Shown: positions 23,700-33,600 of the stretch, one piece after another
Numbering within the stretch: position 1 is the stretch's first letter
Layout: the number at the start of each line of letters is the position of its first letter
DNA from: Cryptomeria japonica
Taxonomy: Eukaryota > Streptophyta > Pinopsida > Cupressales > Cupressaceae
Reading direction: 5' to 3'
Assembly (NCBI RefSeq): GCF_030272615.1
Contig: NC_081409.1
Location: forward strand, 477,370,573 to 477,434,572
Length of the DNA stretch: 64,000 nt
Position numbers and translations under genes: made by a program
Notes under the pieces: model-generated
What the model saw: the letters and a program-made list of their open reading frames with translations, nothing else
Databases searched by the model: none
What the model was told of the DNA's origin: nothing

Positions 23700-25340
23700 C
23701 CTAGCATGATCTATAATGTCAAATGATTAAAAATAATTCATCAAAGATTGGTTAAGGTTCTCATTTTGAGATCTTAAAACATTAGGTGCACTGGTCTTTG
23801 ATGTAGGTGAAGAAAAATTTATAGCAATCAAAGGAGCACTTACATTTTTATCCTTCACATTGTCTTTCGAAATGGATTTGTCTTTTTGAGGATTTGGTAA
23901 AGGAGTTACATGCTTAGCAATAGTAGTTGGCAAGTGTTGATAATCCTTGACATGTGTAGAGTCATCACTCTTCGCATTGACATGGGGATGTGTTGCTTGT
24001 GCTTGCAAATGGGTGAAAACCACAAAGAAATCTCCATCATGCGCATCTGGCACATCATCTTCTTCATACTATATATATATTATGTTAGAGTCACCAGCCA
24101 ATTATGCATCATCTCCATGAAGCAAATTGGCATCTTCGTCATCAAATGGAGGAAGATCATTCTACTTAGCTTCATAATAAATCGTAGCTGAAATCTGAGG
24201 TGGTGCTTCTAACGCAAGTCTCTCTGAAGCAGGAGGTAACTTATTCTGATTATGTGCAGCATAATTGGAAGCATTATTTTGATAAGTCCTTCCCGGAACA
24301 TCACCGTAAGAAGTATTTCCTTGAGAGGAAATTTGCTTCTTAAGTGCTAACAACTCATTTGCTAGCTTTTGAATCATAGGATCGACATAATTTGTTGAGA
24401 AAGATGATGTGTCAACAATTTGATTATTCCTAAGCTTGTTAGGATCCCTTCTTATCTTACCAGCAAGGATAAGAGCATCTTCAACTGATATGGCCATCTG
24501 TTGCACAGTAGACAAATATGTAGGATTATCCCTATGCAAGAGAAAACTTACTTCTAGCAATTGAGCGTTAATAAAGAAACATTTCAAATTTTCAGTAGTA
24601 GGTTGTGAAGCATTCAGAATATGATTGTGCAACTTATTTAACTTTGCCATAAATTCTCACATAGGTTCTTGTGGTTCTTTTTTCATTTGAGTCAATTGCG
24701 CTAAAAGCGCATGATCATCTTTAGTAGGCTTGAACCTTGCCTCAAATCTTGTTCCGAGGCTTGCTCAATTTGCAATACAATTATTTGGAAGATGATAGAA
24801 CCAATCAACAACTGCACCTTGCAAAGTTTCAATGAACAATCTCATAGAAATATCTTCATGTTCAACACCGATAACACCACATGCAATATAAAAAGCAGCG
24901 ATGTGCTCATCAGGATGTTGAGCACCATCTCCCAAAAATAGGCAAATTCTTTCTTGTGCCTTTTGGAAGTTCATGTAAAGGTGTCGTTAGGCTCAAAGGA
25001 CCAAACACAGTACCCCAAGGACCCGCAACATCCATCCTTAATGAATTATATGGTGATATTACAAAAATATTTGCAAGTGGAACAACTGAAACTTGCAAAC
25101 TTGATGCCTCACTTGGTACCTGAGACCGATGTGTAGTAGGAGGAAAACTACGTGTCCGCTGCAAAGGAGATCACATCCGTGGAGGAGTCACAAAAGGGAA
25201 ATTATGTTGCTACAAAAAATCAAAGGTAGGATCAATAATTCCTGCTGCTCGTTGTCCACGAGTGTAACTTCGATCAGCAAGATTAAAAATTTAAGAAAAT
25301 CAGCAATATGGATATTACAATGAAAAGCGCACTGCAACCC
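23700..25340 (-). pseudogene. A gag, broken
   Basis: Pieces at 24910-25164, 24765-24974, 24162-24650 and 23727-24053. The core has FLGDGAQHPDEHIAAF and LFIETLQGAVVDWFYHLP, then FEARFKPTKDDHALLAQLTQ and EFMAKLNKL, the pattern of the plant gypsy gag domain. A Ser/Pro/Lys-rich tail follows. One frameshift near 24950 and several stops. The ORF begins soon after the primer-binding site at 25386. Gag would form the particle and package RNA. Confidence 0.78.
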
Positions 25341-25368
25341 AAAAAGGAAAATACTGGTTGCACATCAC

Positions 25369-25386
25369 TCCCCAGCAGAGTCACCA
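25369..25386 (-). other. A primer-binding site (Tat/Ogre type)
   Basis: The minus strand reads TGGTGACTCTGCTGGGGA, 6 bp inside the LTR end at 25393. It differs from the initiator-Met site used by other elements here and resembles the Arg-tRNA type described for Ogre/Tat elements, from memory. Which tRNA it matches needs a direct comparison. Confidence 0.75.
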
Positions 25387-25392
25387 AAAATC

Positions 25393-25939
25393 TATTGGGT
25401 GAATATTTTGTCACTAGCATACCAATGACAAAATATATAATTCACACACAACTATGTTGAGAAATTAATCTCTCCTCTCAACAAGGGGAGGTTCCCTTTG
25501 AAATTTCTTCTCTAATTAACAAGAAACTAAAATTTGTGGGTAAGATTCGGGCATATAACTCTCTTTTTTCAGATTTTATGTATTCTCCCTCCACTTTGTT
25601 ACAATTCTCTATCACTTTTGATACTTAAACAAATGAACAAACTAGAATTACATTCAAGAAATACTTTGTACTTCTTGATTCTAAGTTTAGTTTGTTCATT
25701 TTTTTAAGTATCAAAAGTGATAGAGAATTGTAACAAAGTGGAGGGAGAATACATAAAATCTGAAAAAAGAGAGTTATATGCCCAAAACTTACCCACAGAT
25801 TTTAGTTTCTTGTTAAATGGAGAAGAAATTTCAAAGGGAACCTCCCCTTGCTGAGACGAGAGATTTATTTCTTAACATAGTTCTGTGTGAATTATATATT
25901 TTGTCATTGGTACGCTAGTGACAAAATATTCGTCCAATA
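25393..25939 (-). repeat. A 5' end: LTR U5 segment followed by its own inverted copy (palindrome)
   Basis: 25393-25660 matches the first 270-280 plus-strand bases of the left LTR, in the correct orientation. 25672-25939 is the same segment inverted. The centre is at about 25666, with an 11-base loop between CAAGAA and TTCTTG. By eye I count about 17 differences over 268 bp of arm, with the central 80 bp or more identical. The rest of the LTR (U3 and R) is absent. The outer end reads GTCCAATA, the inverse of an LTR terminus, and is followed by the GTATT target duplication. Confidence 0.9.
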
Positions 25940-26515
25940 GTATTATAATGTTCAAATCCTGATTGTGTCAATTTTTATTAACTCTAAGTTAGCATATTAT
26001 AAAAAATAAAGTTAGGGTTTCATATATTATATAAAGCATTTTATTTCCCTCATTTGAGGATTCAAAATCTAGCAATTGAAGGAGATCCTTGTGAAGTGAA
26101 TGTATATGTTTTATGTGAAGTATACAATTAGCAAATTCATCATAAATCAAGTTTTCATTAACATTTTCATCATTTGGGAAGCGTTAGGATATATTGAATA
26201 ATAATAAGGAGATCACTGACTGTTGATTGGTTTGTACCTTTCTTTAGGGTTTGGTATGGTTTTATGTTATTTTCATATCTCTATTTGAGTTTCAGATCTA
26301 CATATCATCACATTTTCAAATCTGCATTATTGCTTTAGATCTACATTATATTTGTGGTTTGAAACATTTACATTACATTTAGTTTAGGGTTTTATTATCC
26401 TTGATTTTATTATTAAGCAAAATTGAGGGTACCCTACAAATTTTTCCTCATTTGTAGTTAAATTTCTCTATGCACACTTTACAAGACAGCATTGTCTTCT
26501 TAAAATGGGGGTTTT
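25940..26515. repeat. Tandem array unit R3, right part
   Basis: Resumes with GTATTATAATGTTC exactly where 5464 broke off, then follows the unit order to TTAAAATGGGG. Confidence 0.9.
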
Positions 26516-27843
26516 CCCTTGATTTTTCTCTTTTACACCAAGGAGTCTAATATAGGTGTAAATTGGGCTCTTAAGTCCGATTGACACTAAGTATACCTTT
26601 TTGGTGTAATTTGGGTTTATAAACCCAATTTACATCTCTTCAATCACTTGTTTTGCTCTCAAGGTACAAATCGAGTTTATAAACTTGATTTACACCTTGT
26701 TATGTCACTCAGAGTCATTAATTACTCAATTGAGTAATTATTTTAGTGCTCTCCCTCCCTTATTTTTAAGCCTATAAACCTCTTTTTAATCTTCATTTTA
26801 CATAATTAAGTTCCCTTGGAGCTAAAGAGGGAGATTTTCCATGATTTTCAAACCCTAGTATGTATTATTTCTTCCTAGTTGTCTAATTCCACACTTAGTT
26901 AGCACCTTCCTTAGTGTGTCCCATTGCATTTTGCATTTATAAGGCTCCTTTAGGCATTTAATTATTAATTTAATTAAATCTAAAGTCCTATCTCAATAAT
27001 TCAGATATTATAAAATTGGGCCCTTAACCCTAGGTGTGCCCCTTTTTTTATTTTATTTTGATTAATCTTAATAATGTCCTAATTTCAATCTTCAAGAAAA
27101 AATTTCACATATCTAAACATCTTGGATTGACCTACTGTGTTGGATTTGACTTTATAATCATGATATCTCACATCCCTAGAAAATTGGAAAAAAGTCGATC
27201 GAACGAGAATGCTATCATTCTTGTCCCGTACTTTTTCTTCTAGATTTCTAGAGCTTAATTTGGTGGTATTATAATGTTCAAATCCCAATTTGTGTCAATT
27301 TTTATTAATTCTAAGTCAGCCTATTATAAAAAATTAAGTTACGGTTTCATATAATTATATAAAGCATTTTCTTTCCCTCATTTGAGGATTCAGAATCTAG
27401 CAATTGAAGGAAATCCTTGTGAAGTGAAAGTACAAGTTTTATGTGAAGTCTACAATTAGCAAATTTACCATTCATTTAGTTTTCATCAACATTTTCATCA
27501 TTTGGGAAGCTTCGGGAGATATTGAAGAATAATAAGGAGATCATCAACTATTGATTGGCTTGTACCTTTCCTAAGGGTTTAGTATGGTTTTACGTTATTT
27601 CCATATCTCAATTTGAGTTTTAGATCTACATATCATCACATTTTCAAATCTTCATTATTTCTTTAGATCTACATTGCATTTGTGGTTTGAAACATTTACA
27701 ATACATTCAATTTAGGGTTTTATTATCCTTGATTTTATCATTGAGGAAAATTGAGCATACCCTACAAATTTATGCTTATTTATAGTTAAATTTCTCTATG
27801 CACACTTTACGAGACGTCATTGTCATCTTAAAATGGGGTTTTG
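26516..27843. repeat. Tandem array unit R4 (1328 bp)
   Basis: Full-length unit with all three inverted-repeat motifs near its start and every landmark in order. No supported gene. Confidence 0.92.
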
Positions 27844-29169
27844 CCCTTGATTTTTTCCTTTTACACCGAGGAGTGTAATATAGGTGTAAATTGGGCTCAT
27901 AAGTCCGATTTACACTAAGTATACCTTTTTGGTGTAAATTGGGTTTATAAACCTGATTTACATCTCTTCATTCACTTGTTTTTCTCTCAAGGTGCAAATC
28001 GAGTTTATAAACCTAATTTACACCTTGCTATGTCACTCAGAGCCATTAATTACTCAATTGAGTAATTTGTTTAGGAGTCTCCCACATTTATTTTTAAGCA
28101 TATAAACCTATTTTTAATCTTCATTTTACTTAATTAAGTTCCCTTGGAGCTAAAGAGGGAGATTCTCCACGATTTTCAAACTCTAGTATGTATTATTTAT
28201 TCCTATTTGTCCAATTTCACGATTAGTTAGTACTCGCCTTACTATGTCTCGTCGCATTTTGCATTTATAAGGCTCTTTTAGGCAATTAATTAGTAATTAA
28301 ATTAAATCTAAAGTCCTCTCTCAATAATTCGGATATTATAAAATTAGGCCCTTAACCCTAGGTGCACCCCTTTTTTATTTTATTTTAATTAATCTTAATA
28401 ATGTCCTAATTTCAATCTTCAAGAAAAAATTTCACATATCTAAACATCTTGGATTGACCTACTATGTTGGATTTGACTTTACAATCATGATATCTCACAG
28501 CCCTAGAAAATTGGAAAAAAGTCGATCAGACCAGAATGCTAGCATTATAGTCATGTATTTTTTTCCCTAAATTTCAAGAGCTTAATTTGGTGGTACTATA
28601 ACGTTCAAATCCTAATTTGTGTCAATTTTTATTAATTCTAAGTCGGCCTATTATAAAAAATAAAGTTAAGGTTTTGAATAATTATATAAAGCATTTTCTT
28701 TCCCTCATTTGATGATTCAAAATCTAGCAATTGAAGGAGATCCTTGTGAAGTGAAAGTACAGGTTTTATGTGAAGTCTATAATTAGCAAATTCATCATTA
28801 ATCAAGTTTTCATCAACATTTTCATCATTTGGGAAGCTTTGGGAGATATTGAAGAATAATAGGAGATCATCGACTGTTGATTGGCTTGTTCCTTTCCTTA
28901 GGGTTTGGTATGGTTTTATGTTATTTTCATGTCTCAATTTGTGTTTCAGATCTACATATCATCACATTTTCAAATCTGCATTATTGCTTTAGATCTACAT
29001 TGCATTTGTTGTTTGAAACGTTTACATAATATTCAATTTAGGGTTTTATTATCCTTGATTTTATCATTAAGAAAAATTGAGGGTACCCAACATTTTTTTG
29101 CTCATTTGTAGTTAAATTTCTCTATGCACACATTACGAGACATCATTCTCATCTTAAAATGGGTTTTTT
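27844..29169. repeat. Tandem array unit R5 (1326 bp)
   Basis: Full-length unit, same landmarks. A minus-strand ORF of 99 codons (28638-28937) is partly shared in R6 (29999-30196) but is broken or absent in other units, so I do not call it a gene. Confidence 0.92.
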
Positions 29170-30495
29170 CCCTTGATTTTTTCATTTTACACCGAGGAGT
29201 GTAATATAGGTGTATATTGGGCTCATAAGTCTTATTTACACTAAGTATACCTTTTTGGTGTAAATTGGGTTTTTAAACCCGATTTACATTTCTTCATTCA
29301 CTTGTTTTTCTCTCAAGGTGCAAATCGGGTTTATAAACCTGATTTACACCTTGTTATGTCACTAAGAGTCATCAATTACTCAATTAAGTAATTTGTTTAG
29401 GAGTCTCCCTCCTTTATTTTTTAGCCTATAAACCTATTTTTAATCTTCATTTTACTTCATTAAGTTCCCTTGGAGCTAAAGAGCAATATTTTCTATGATT
29501 TTCAAACCCTAGTGTGTATTATTTCTTCCTAGTTGTCCAATTCCATGCTTAGTTAGCACCCACCTTAGTGTGTCCCAATGCATTTTGCATTTATAAGGCT
29601 CCTCTAGGAATTTAGTTATTAAATTAATTAAATCTAGAGCCATCTCTCAATAATTCAGATATTATAAAATTGGGCCCTTAACCCTAGGTGGGCCCCTTTT
29701 TATTTTATTTTAATTAATCTTAATAATGTCCTAATTTCAATCTTCAAGGAAAATTTTCACATATCTAAACATCTTGGATTGAACTACTGTGTTAGATTTG
29801 ACTTTATAATCATGATATCTCACATCCCTAGAAAATTGGAAAAAAGTCGATCGGACCAGAATGCTAGCATTCTAGTCCCATACTTTTTTCCCTAAATTTC
29901 AAGAACTTAATTTGGTGGTATTATAATGTTCAAATCCCAATTTGTGTCAATTTTTATTAATTTTAAGTTGGCCCATTATAAAAAATAAAGTTAGGGTTTT
30001 ATTTAATTATACAAAGCATTTTCTTTCCCTCATTTGAGGATTCAAAATCTAGCAATTGAAGGAGATCCTTGTGAAGTGAAAGTACAGGTTTTATGTGAAG
30101 TCTACAATTAGCAAATTCATCATTAATGAAGTTTTCATCAACATTTTCATCATTTGGGAAGATTTGGGAGATATTGAAGAATAATAAGGAGATCACCGAC
30201 TGTTGATTGGCTTGTACCTTTGCTTAAGGTTTGGTATGGTTTTATATTATTTTAATATCTCTATTTGAGTTTCGGATCTACATATCATCACATTTTCAAA
30301 TCTGCATTATTTCTCTAGATCTACATTGCATTTGTGGTTTGAAATATTTACATTACATTCAATTTAGGGTTTTATTATCCTTGATTTTATCATTAAGCAA
30401 AATTGAGGGTACCCTACAAATTTATGCTCATTTGTAGTTAAATTTCTCTATGCACACTTTACGAGATGTCATTGTCATCTTAAAATGGGTTTTTT
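29170..30495. repeat. Tandem array unit R6 (1326 bp)
   Basis: Full-length unit with the best-preserved inverted repeats (see 29209-29353). Confidence 0.92.
29209..29353. repeat. Three successive inverted repeats of the tandem unit (shown in R6)
   Basis: Motif 1 at about 29210-29241 pairs GTGTATATTGGGC with a degenerate partner. Motif 2 at about 29257-29289 pairs TGTAAATTGGGTTT with AAACCCGATTTACA. Motif 3 at 29314-29353 is 40 nt with arms CAAGGTGCAAATCGGGTTTA and TAAACCTGATTTACACCTTG; 18 of 20 positions pair. Equivalent triplets occur in R1-R5. R7 has lost motif 1. Confidence 0.85.
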
Positions 30496-30806
30496 CCCTT
30501 GATTTTTTCCTTTTACATCGAGTGTAATATAGGTTTAAATTGAGTTTATAAACCCGATTGACATCTCTTCATTCACTTGTTTTTCTCTCAAGGTGCAAAT
30601 CGGGTTTATAAACCTAATTTACACCTTGTTATGTCACTCAGAGTCATTAATTACTCAATTTATTAATTTGTTTAGGAGTCTCGCTCCTTTATTTTAAAGC
30701 CTATAAATCTGTTTTTAATCTTCATTTTACTTAATTAAGTTCCCTTGGAGCTAAAGAGGGAGATTTTCCACGATTTCCAAACCCTAATGTGTATTATTTC
30801 TTCCTA
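30496..30806. repeat. Tandem array unit R7 (partial, last)
   Basis: Follows the unit for about 310 bp, with the first inverted repeat deleted, then departs after TTATTTCTTCCTA. This is the right edge of the array. Confidence 0.85.
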
Positions 30807-30954
30807 TTATTTAGGGTTTTGAAAACCCTTTTTGTTTTTTCCATGAATCATACCGATTTTCCCTTTGTGAAATTTTGTGAATGAATGATGGCATTTAGGT
30901 TGTCATACCCGAATCACATCATAATTTAAATATTTTTTGTAGTCATGTGAGGTG

Positions 30955-31345
30955 GTGGCCATCGACCCACCATGCACCATGCACTGGTGTGTGGTTGGTT
31001 GGTGACCAACCCCCTACGTGTTTTATTTATTCCCTGTGTTTTATTTTATATTTTACCCATGTTGTGGTGGTGGTTGGGGTCGTAGGCCCGCTACACACCA
31101 CTGTGTGGTGTGTGGCAGATCAAGGACCCCAACCACCACTCATGTTCCATTTTTTATTGCATTACTCACCGTGGTGTTGGGCGGGGCCATAGGCCTGCCA
31201 CACACCACACAGTGGTGTGTGGTGGATTTATGACCCTTACCACCATGACCGACCCTTCATATATACCCAAGGTGTTTGGCAAGGCTATAGGCCTTCCATA
31301 CACCATTTTGGTGTTTGGCGGGTCTATAATTCTACCAAGCACCTG
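30955..31345. repeat. GC-rich nested hairpins in D (4 modules)
   Basis: Four modules of 55-80 bp. The clearest has perfect 15-bp outer arms, GTGGTGGTTGGGGTC at 31067-31081 and GACCCCAACCACCAC at 31125-31139, enclosing an inner CACACCAC/GTGGTGTG hairpin. The next module repeats the plan with inner arms CCACACACCAC and TGGTGTGTGG, and the last is more decayed. Plus-strand ORFs across it (30947-31346) are by-products of the repeats. Confidence 0.8.
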
Positions 31346-31371
31346 ACCGTTTTTGTTTGCTTTTCTTTTTC

Positions 31372-31640
31372 TAGGTGTTAGGCGGGTTTAGAAACCCGAC
31401 CGACAACTCTTCTCATGGTATTATTAATATGTGTAATTCAGATTTTAAAAACCAAATTACACCTATTTTTGGTATTTTTAAACGTGGTTGAGATTTAAAA
31501 CCCTTTCAATCCACAGTCTTTTGTAAATTATTTTTTCAAGTTTATGGATTTGAAATTCATTTATCGCGCACATGTAATTGTGATTTTTAATCTAATTTAC
31601 CATGGAGATCAGTTTGCAAAAGAGGGTTTTGGAAACCCTA
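31372..31640. repeat. AT-rich palindromic modules in D (about 4)
   Basis: Further inverted repeats with the GGGTTT/AAACCC core, for example GGCGGGTTTAGAAACCCGAC near 31380, then GTGTAATT...AATTACAC near 31431-31465 and GTGGTTGAG...TTCAATCCAC near 31485-31515. They join the hairpin block to the ORF relic. Confidence 0.7.
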
Positions 31641-31810
31641 ATTATTTTAATTGCACTATTTATAAAACTCATTCAAGTCATATGAACAAAAGTGATTGAT
31701 CAAATGTATCATTGTAATACTGATGAATGTCTTTTTCTTAGTGTGATTATTATATCATTGATAGAAGATTCTCCAAACAAGAAAAGGATTTTTAAGCCTA
31801 GTTGAAATTT

Positions 31811-32280
31811 CAAGACTATGATCTAGATGATCTCATTCAAAATGGTGTGATTCCCTCACAGTGCATGTACATTGAGCAATGAAGAGAATTGGAGAACAAG
31901 ATAAATATCCTAGAGCGCCTAGTCAAATATATGAGGAAGGCTAAAAAAGAATGTGAAAATAAGAAGGAAGAGATTGTTGCAAAAATCTTTGAGATCCCAT
32001 GTACTTTCCCTAATGAGAATGAAAGGGTACTTGATGTGGATGAAATCATCAAATAATTTAGCTTGCTCATGACTATTGAGGTTGATAGGGAGGATTTCTC
32101 TCCTCAATTGATAAGTTGGTTGATCTCCAATTCATTTTGGATTTTTTGGATACTATTTAGAGGAAGCACAAGAAGTATTGCACTGACTTGGAAGATTTCA
32201 TCACCAGGGTCAAGGTACCTGATGGAATTCAAATGAAGAATTCTTTTTTAGAAGTTTGAGGAGTTACAAAAGAAAAATTC
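31811..32280 (+). pseudogene. D ORF relic, helical charged protein tail
   Basis: A plus-strand frame with DYDLDDLIQNGVIPSQC, ENKINILERLVKYM and KKECENKKEEIVAKIF, ending in a second frame with KKYCTDLEDFITRVK. At least two in-frame stops and one frameshift. Rich in Lys/Glu and probably coiled coil. It sits directly before a polypurine tract and LTR, the same place as the accessory ORF of A, though I cannot align the two confidently. Function unknown. Confidence 0.5.
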
Positions 32281-32284
32281 AACT

Positions 32285-32294
32285 TAAGGGAAAA
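32285..32294 (+). other. D polypurine tract
   Basis: TAAGGGAAAA immediately before the LTR start TGACACTTAG. Confidence 0.7.
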
Positions 32295-33600
32295 TGACAC
32301 TTAGTCATTTTCATGTTTTTTCCAATGACATTTTGTTTTAGCCATTGACACTTCAGGTGTCTTTTTGTAATTACTCTTGTGCACCTATTGAGTGTACAAG
32401 TCCTAAGTCAATTTGAACTCTTCTTTTGACTTAGTCTTAGAATTAGTTATAACTTCCTATTTTCATTATGTACCCCTATTCTATATATATATGAGGGTTA
32501 TTATTGTAAAAAGGATATTTTTTCCATCTATGTTATGCAACAAAACTCTACCCAAGTGAAAAGCAAATTGAGTCTGTGTGTTCTTTTTGGTAATTTGCAA
32601 TTTAATCAAGAAGGAGACAAGCTTGGCATTCAAACTTTAAATTGAGTTCAGTCTTTTATGTGGTATGGATGTTCTTATGTCATTGGTGTCATATGTTCTT
32701 GAATGATTAAAGTTGTTTATAGTCATTGGTGTGGAGTATTGAAGAACTTTTGAGTCTTTCCAAGTAATCTTTGAATTGCTTTGGAAATTCAAAAATTGGG
32801 AATTAGTTGAGATAAGATTGCTTTAAGTCTTTGAGCTTTTGAAAGTTATCTATTGAGTTTCATTTAAAGGATAAGTAAAGTCTTTCTTCCATATGGATGA
32901 TCTGGCTAGAGTAGAATATCTTTCAATATATTTATCAGTCTGAGCTAACAATATATTTGGGTTACAGTGGTTGATAGGAGTTGTAGTACATAGAAAGAAT
33001 CTTTGAGTCCTAAGTCTGCAAATTCCCATCACTAGGTCAATTTTAGAATAGGGAAGTAATGAAATACTTTGTTATTTTATGGACACTTTACTTTCCAAAG
33101 TTAGTTAGCATAATATTACTACAACTTTTCAATTTATTTAAGTTGAGGATAAATATATTCTTTCAAGAGAATTAGATAAAACTGGTTCTGAAAGAAGAGA
33201 ACTAAGTTATTATTGTAAGCTGGATTAGCGTAAAGTTAGAAGGTAGGAAAAATAGAAAATAGTTGTAGTAGAAAGGGGGGGCCTTCCCTTATAATTAGGA
33301 GGGAGCATATCTTTCCTTCTAAAAGATATTATCCTGAGTGCTATCTTGAAACACTCATTTTGTAATCCTTCACCAGTTAGCATTTTAGCTCATAGGAATC
33401 TTACAAAACACATCAGATTCTAGGGAACACACACTTTTCAATACTATATTGACTATTTGTGGAGGTGGAAATCACCAAAACAAGGGGTTTGACTAAGGCA
33501 AAACCCTATATAGCCACAAACACACCATTTTCTAGATTGCAAGTACAATTATAGGTTTTCATCAGAGTGGACAATTTTTGAAAAATCTTAGCAATCTGTT
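32295..33600 (+). repeat. D 3' LTR (at least 1.3 kb, right end not identified)
   Basis: Starts TGACACTTAGTC, like the LTR of A, but diverges after about 12 bp, so it is a related family and not the same one. A TATA run (CTATATATATATGAGG) lies about 190 bp in, at 32481-32495. No second copy is in the window. It ends, or is cut, where E begins. Confidence 0.6.

Larger units (their letters stand above)
5465..25939 (-). mobile_element. Element A: Ty3/gypsy Tat/Ogre-like retrotransposon with nested insert B
   Basis: Order on the minus strand from the right: LTR end, primer-binding site TGGTGACTCTGCTGGGGA, gag, protease, an RNase H-like domain, (insert B), RT, RNase H, integrase, palindrome-module array, accessory ORF, 3' LTR. 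RT-RNase H before integrase marks Ty3/gypsy. The additional RNase H and the primer-site type match the Tat/Ogre lineage. Without B the element is about 12.6 kb. All ORFs are broken by stops and frameshifts. GTATT flanks both ends. The right end is abnormal: an inverted copy of the LTR's U5 end instead of a full LTR. Confidence 0.85.
30807..33600 (+). mobile_element. Element D: 3' part of a decayed Tat-like LTR retrotransposon
   Basis: In order on the plus strand: hairpin-rich spacer (30955-31640), an ORF relic (31811-32280), the purine tract TAAGGGAAAA, and an LTR starting TGACACTTAG. This order (palindromes, ORF, LTR) and the LTR start are the same as at the 3' end of element A. No pol domain is seen on this side; it would lie to the left of, or beyond, the tandem array. 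The right end is lost at E. Confidence 0.6.

Noticed and set aside
30947-31346. Three overlapping plus-strand ORFs rich in His, Pro and Trp
   Set aside because: They follow the GC-rich hairpin repeats; overlapping frames all open, no domain.
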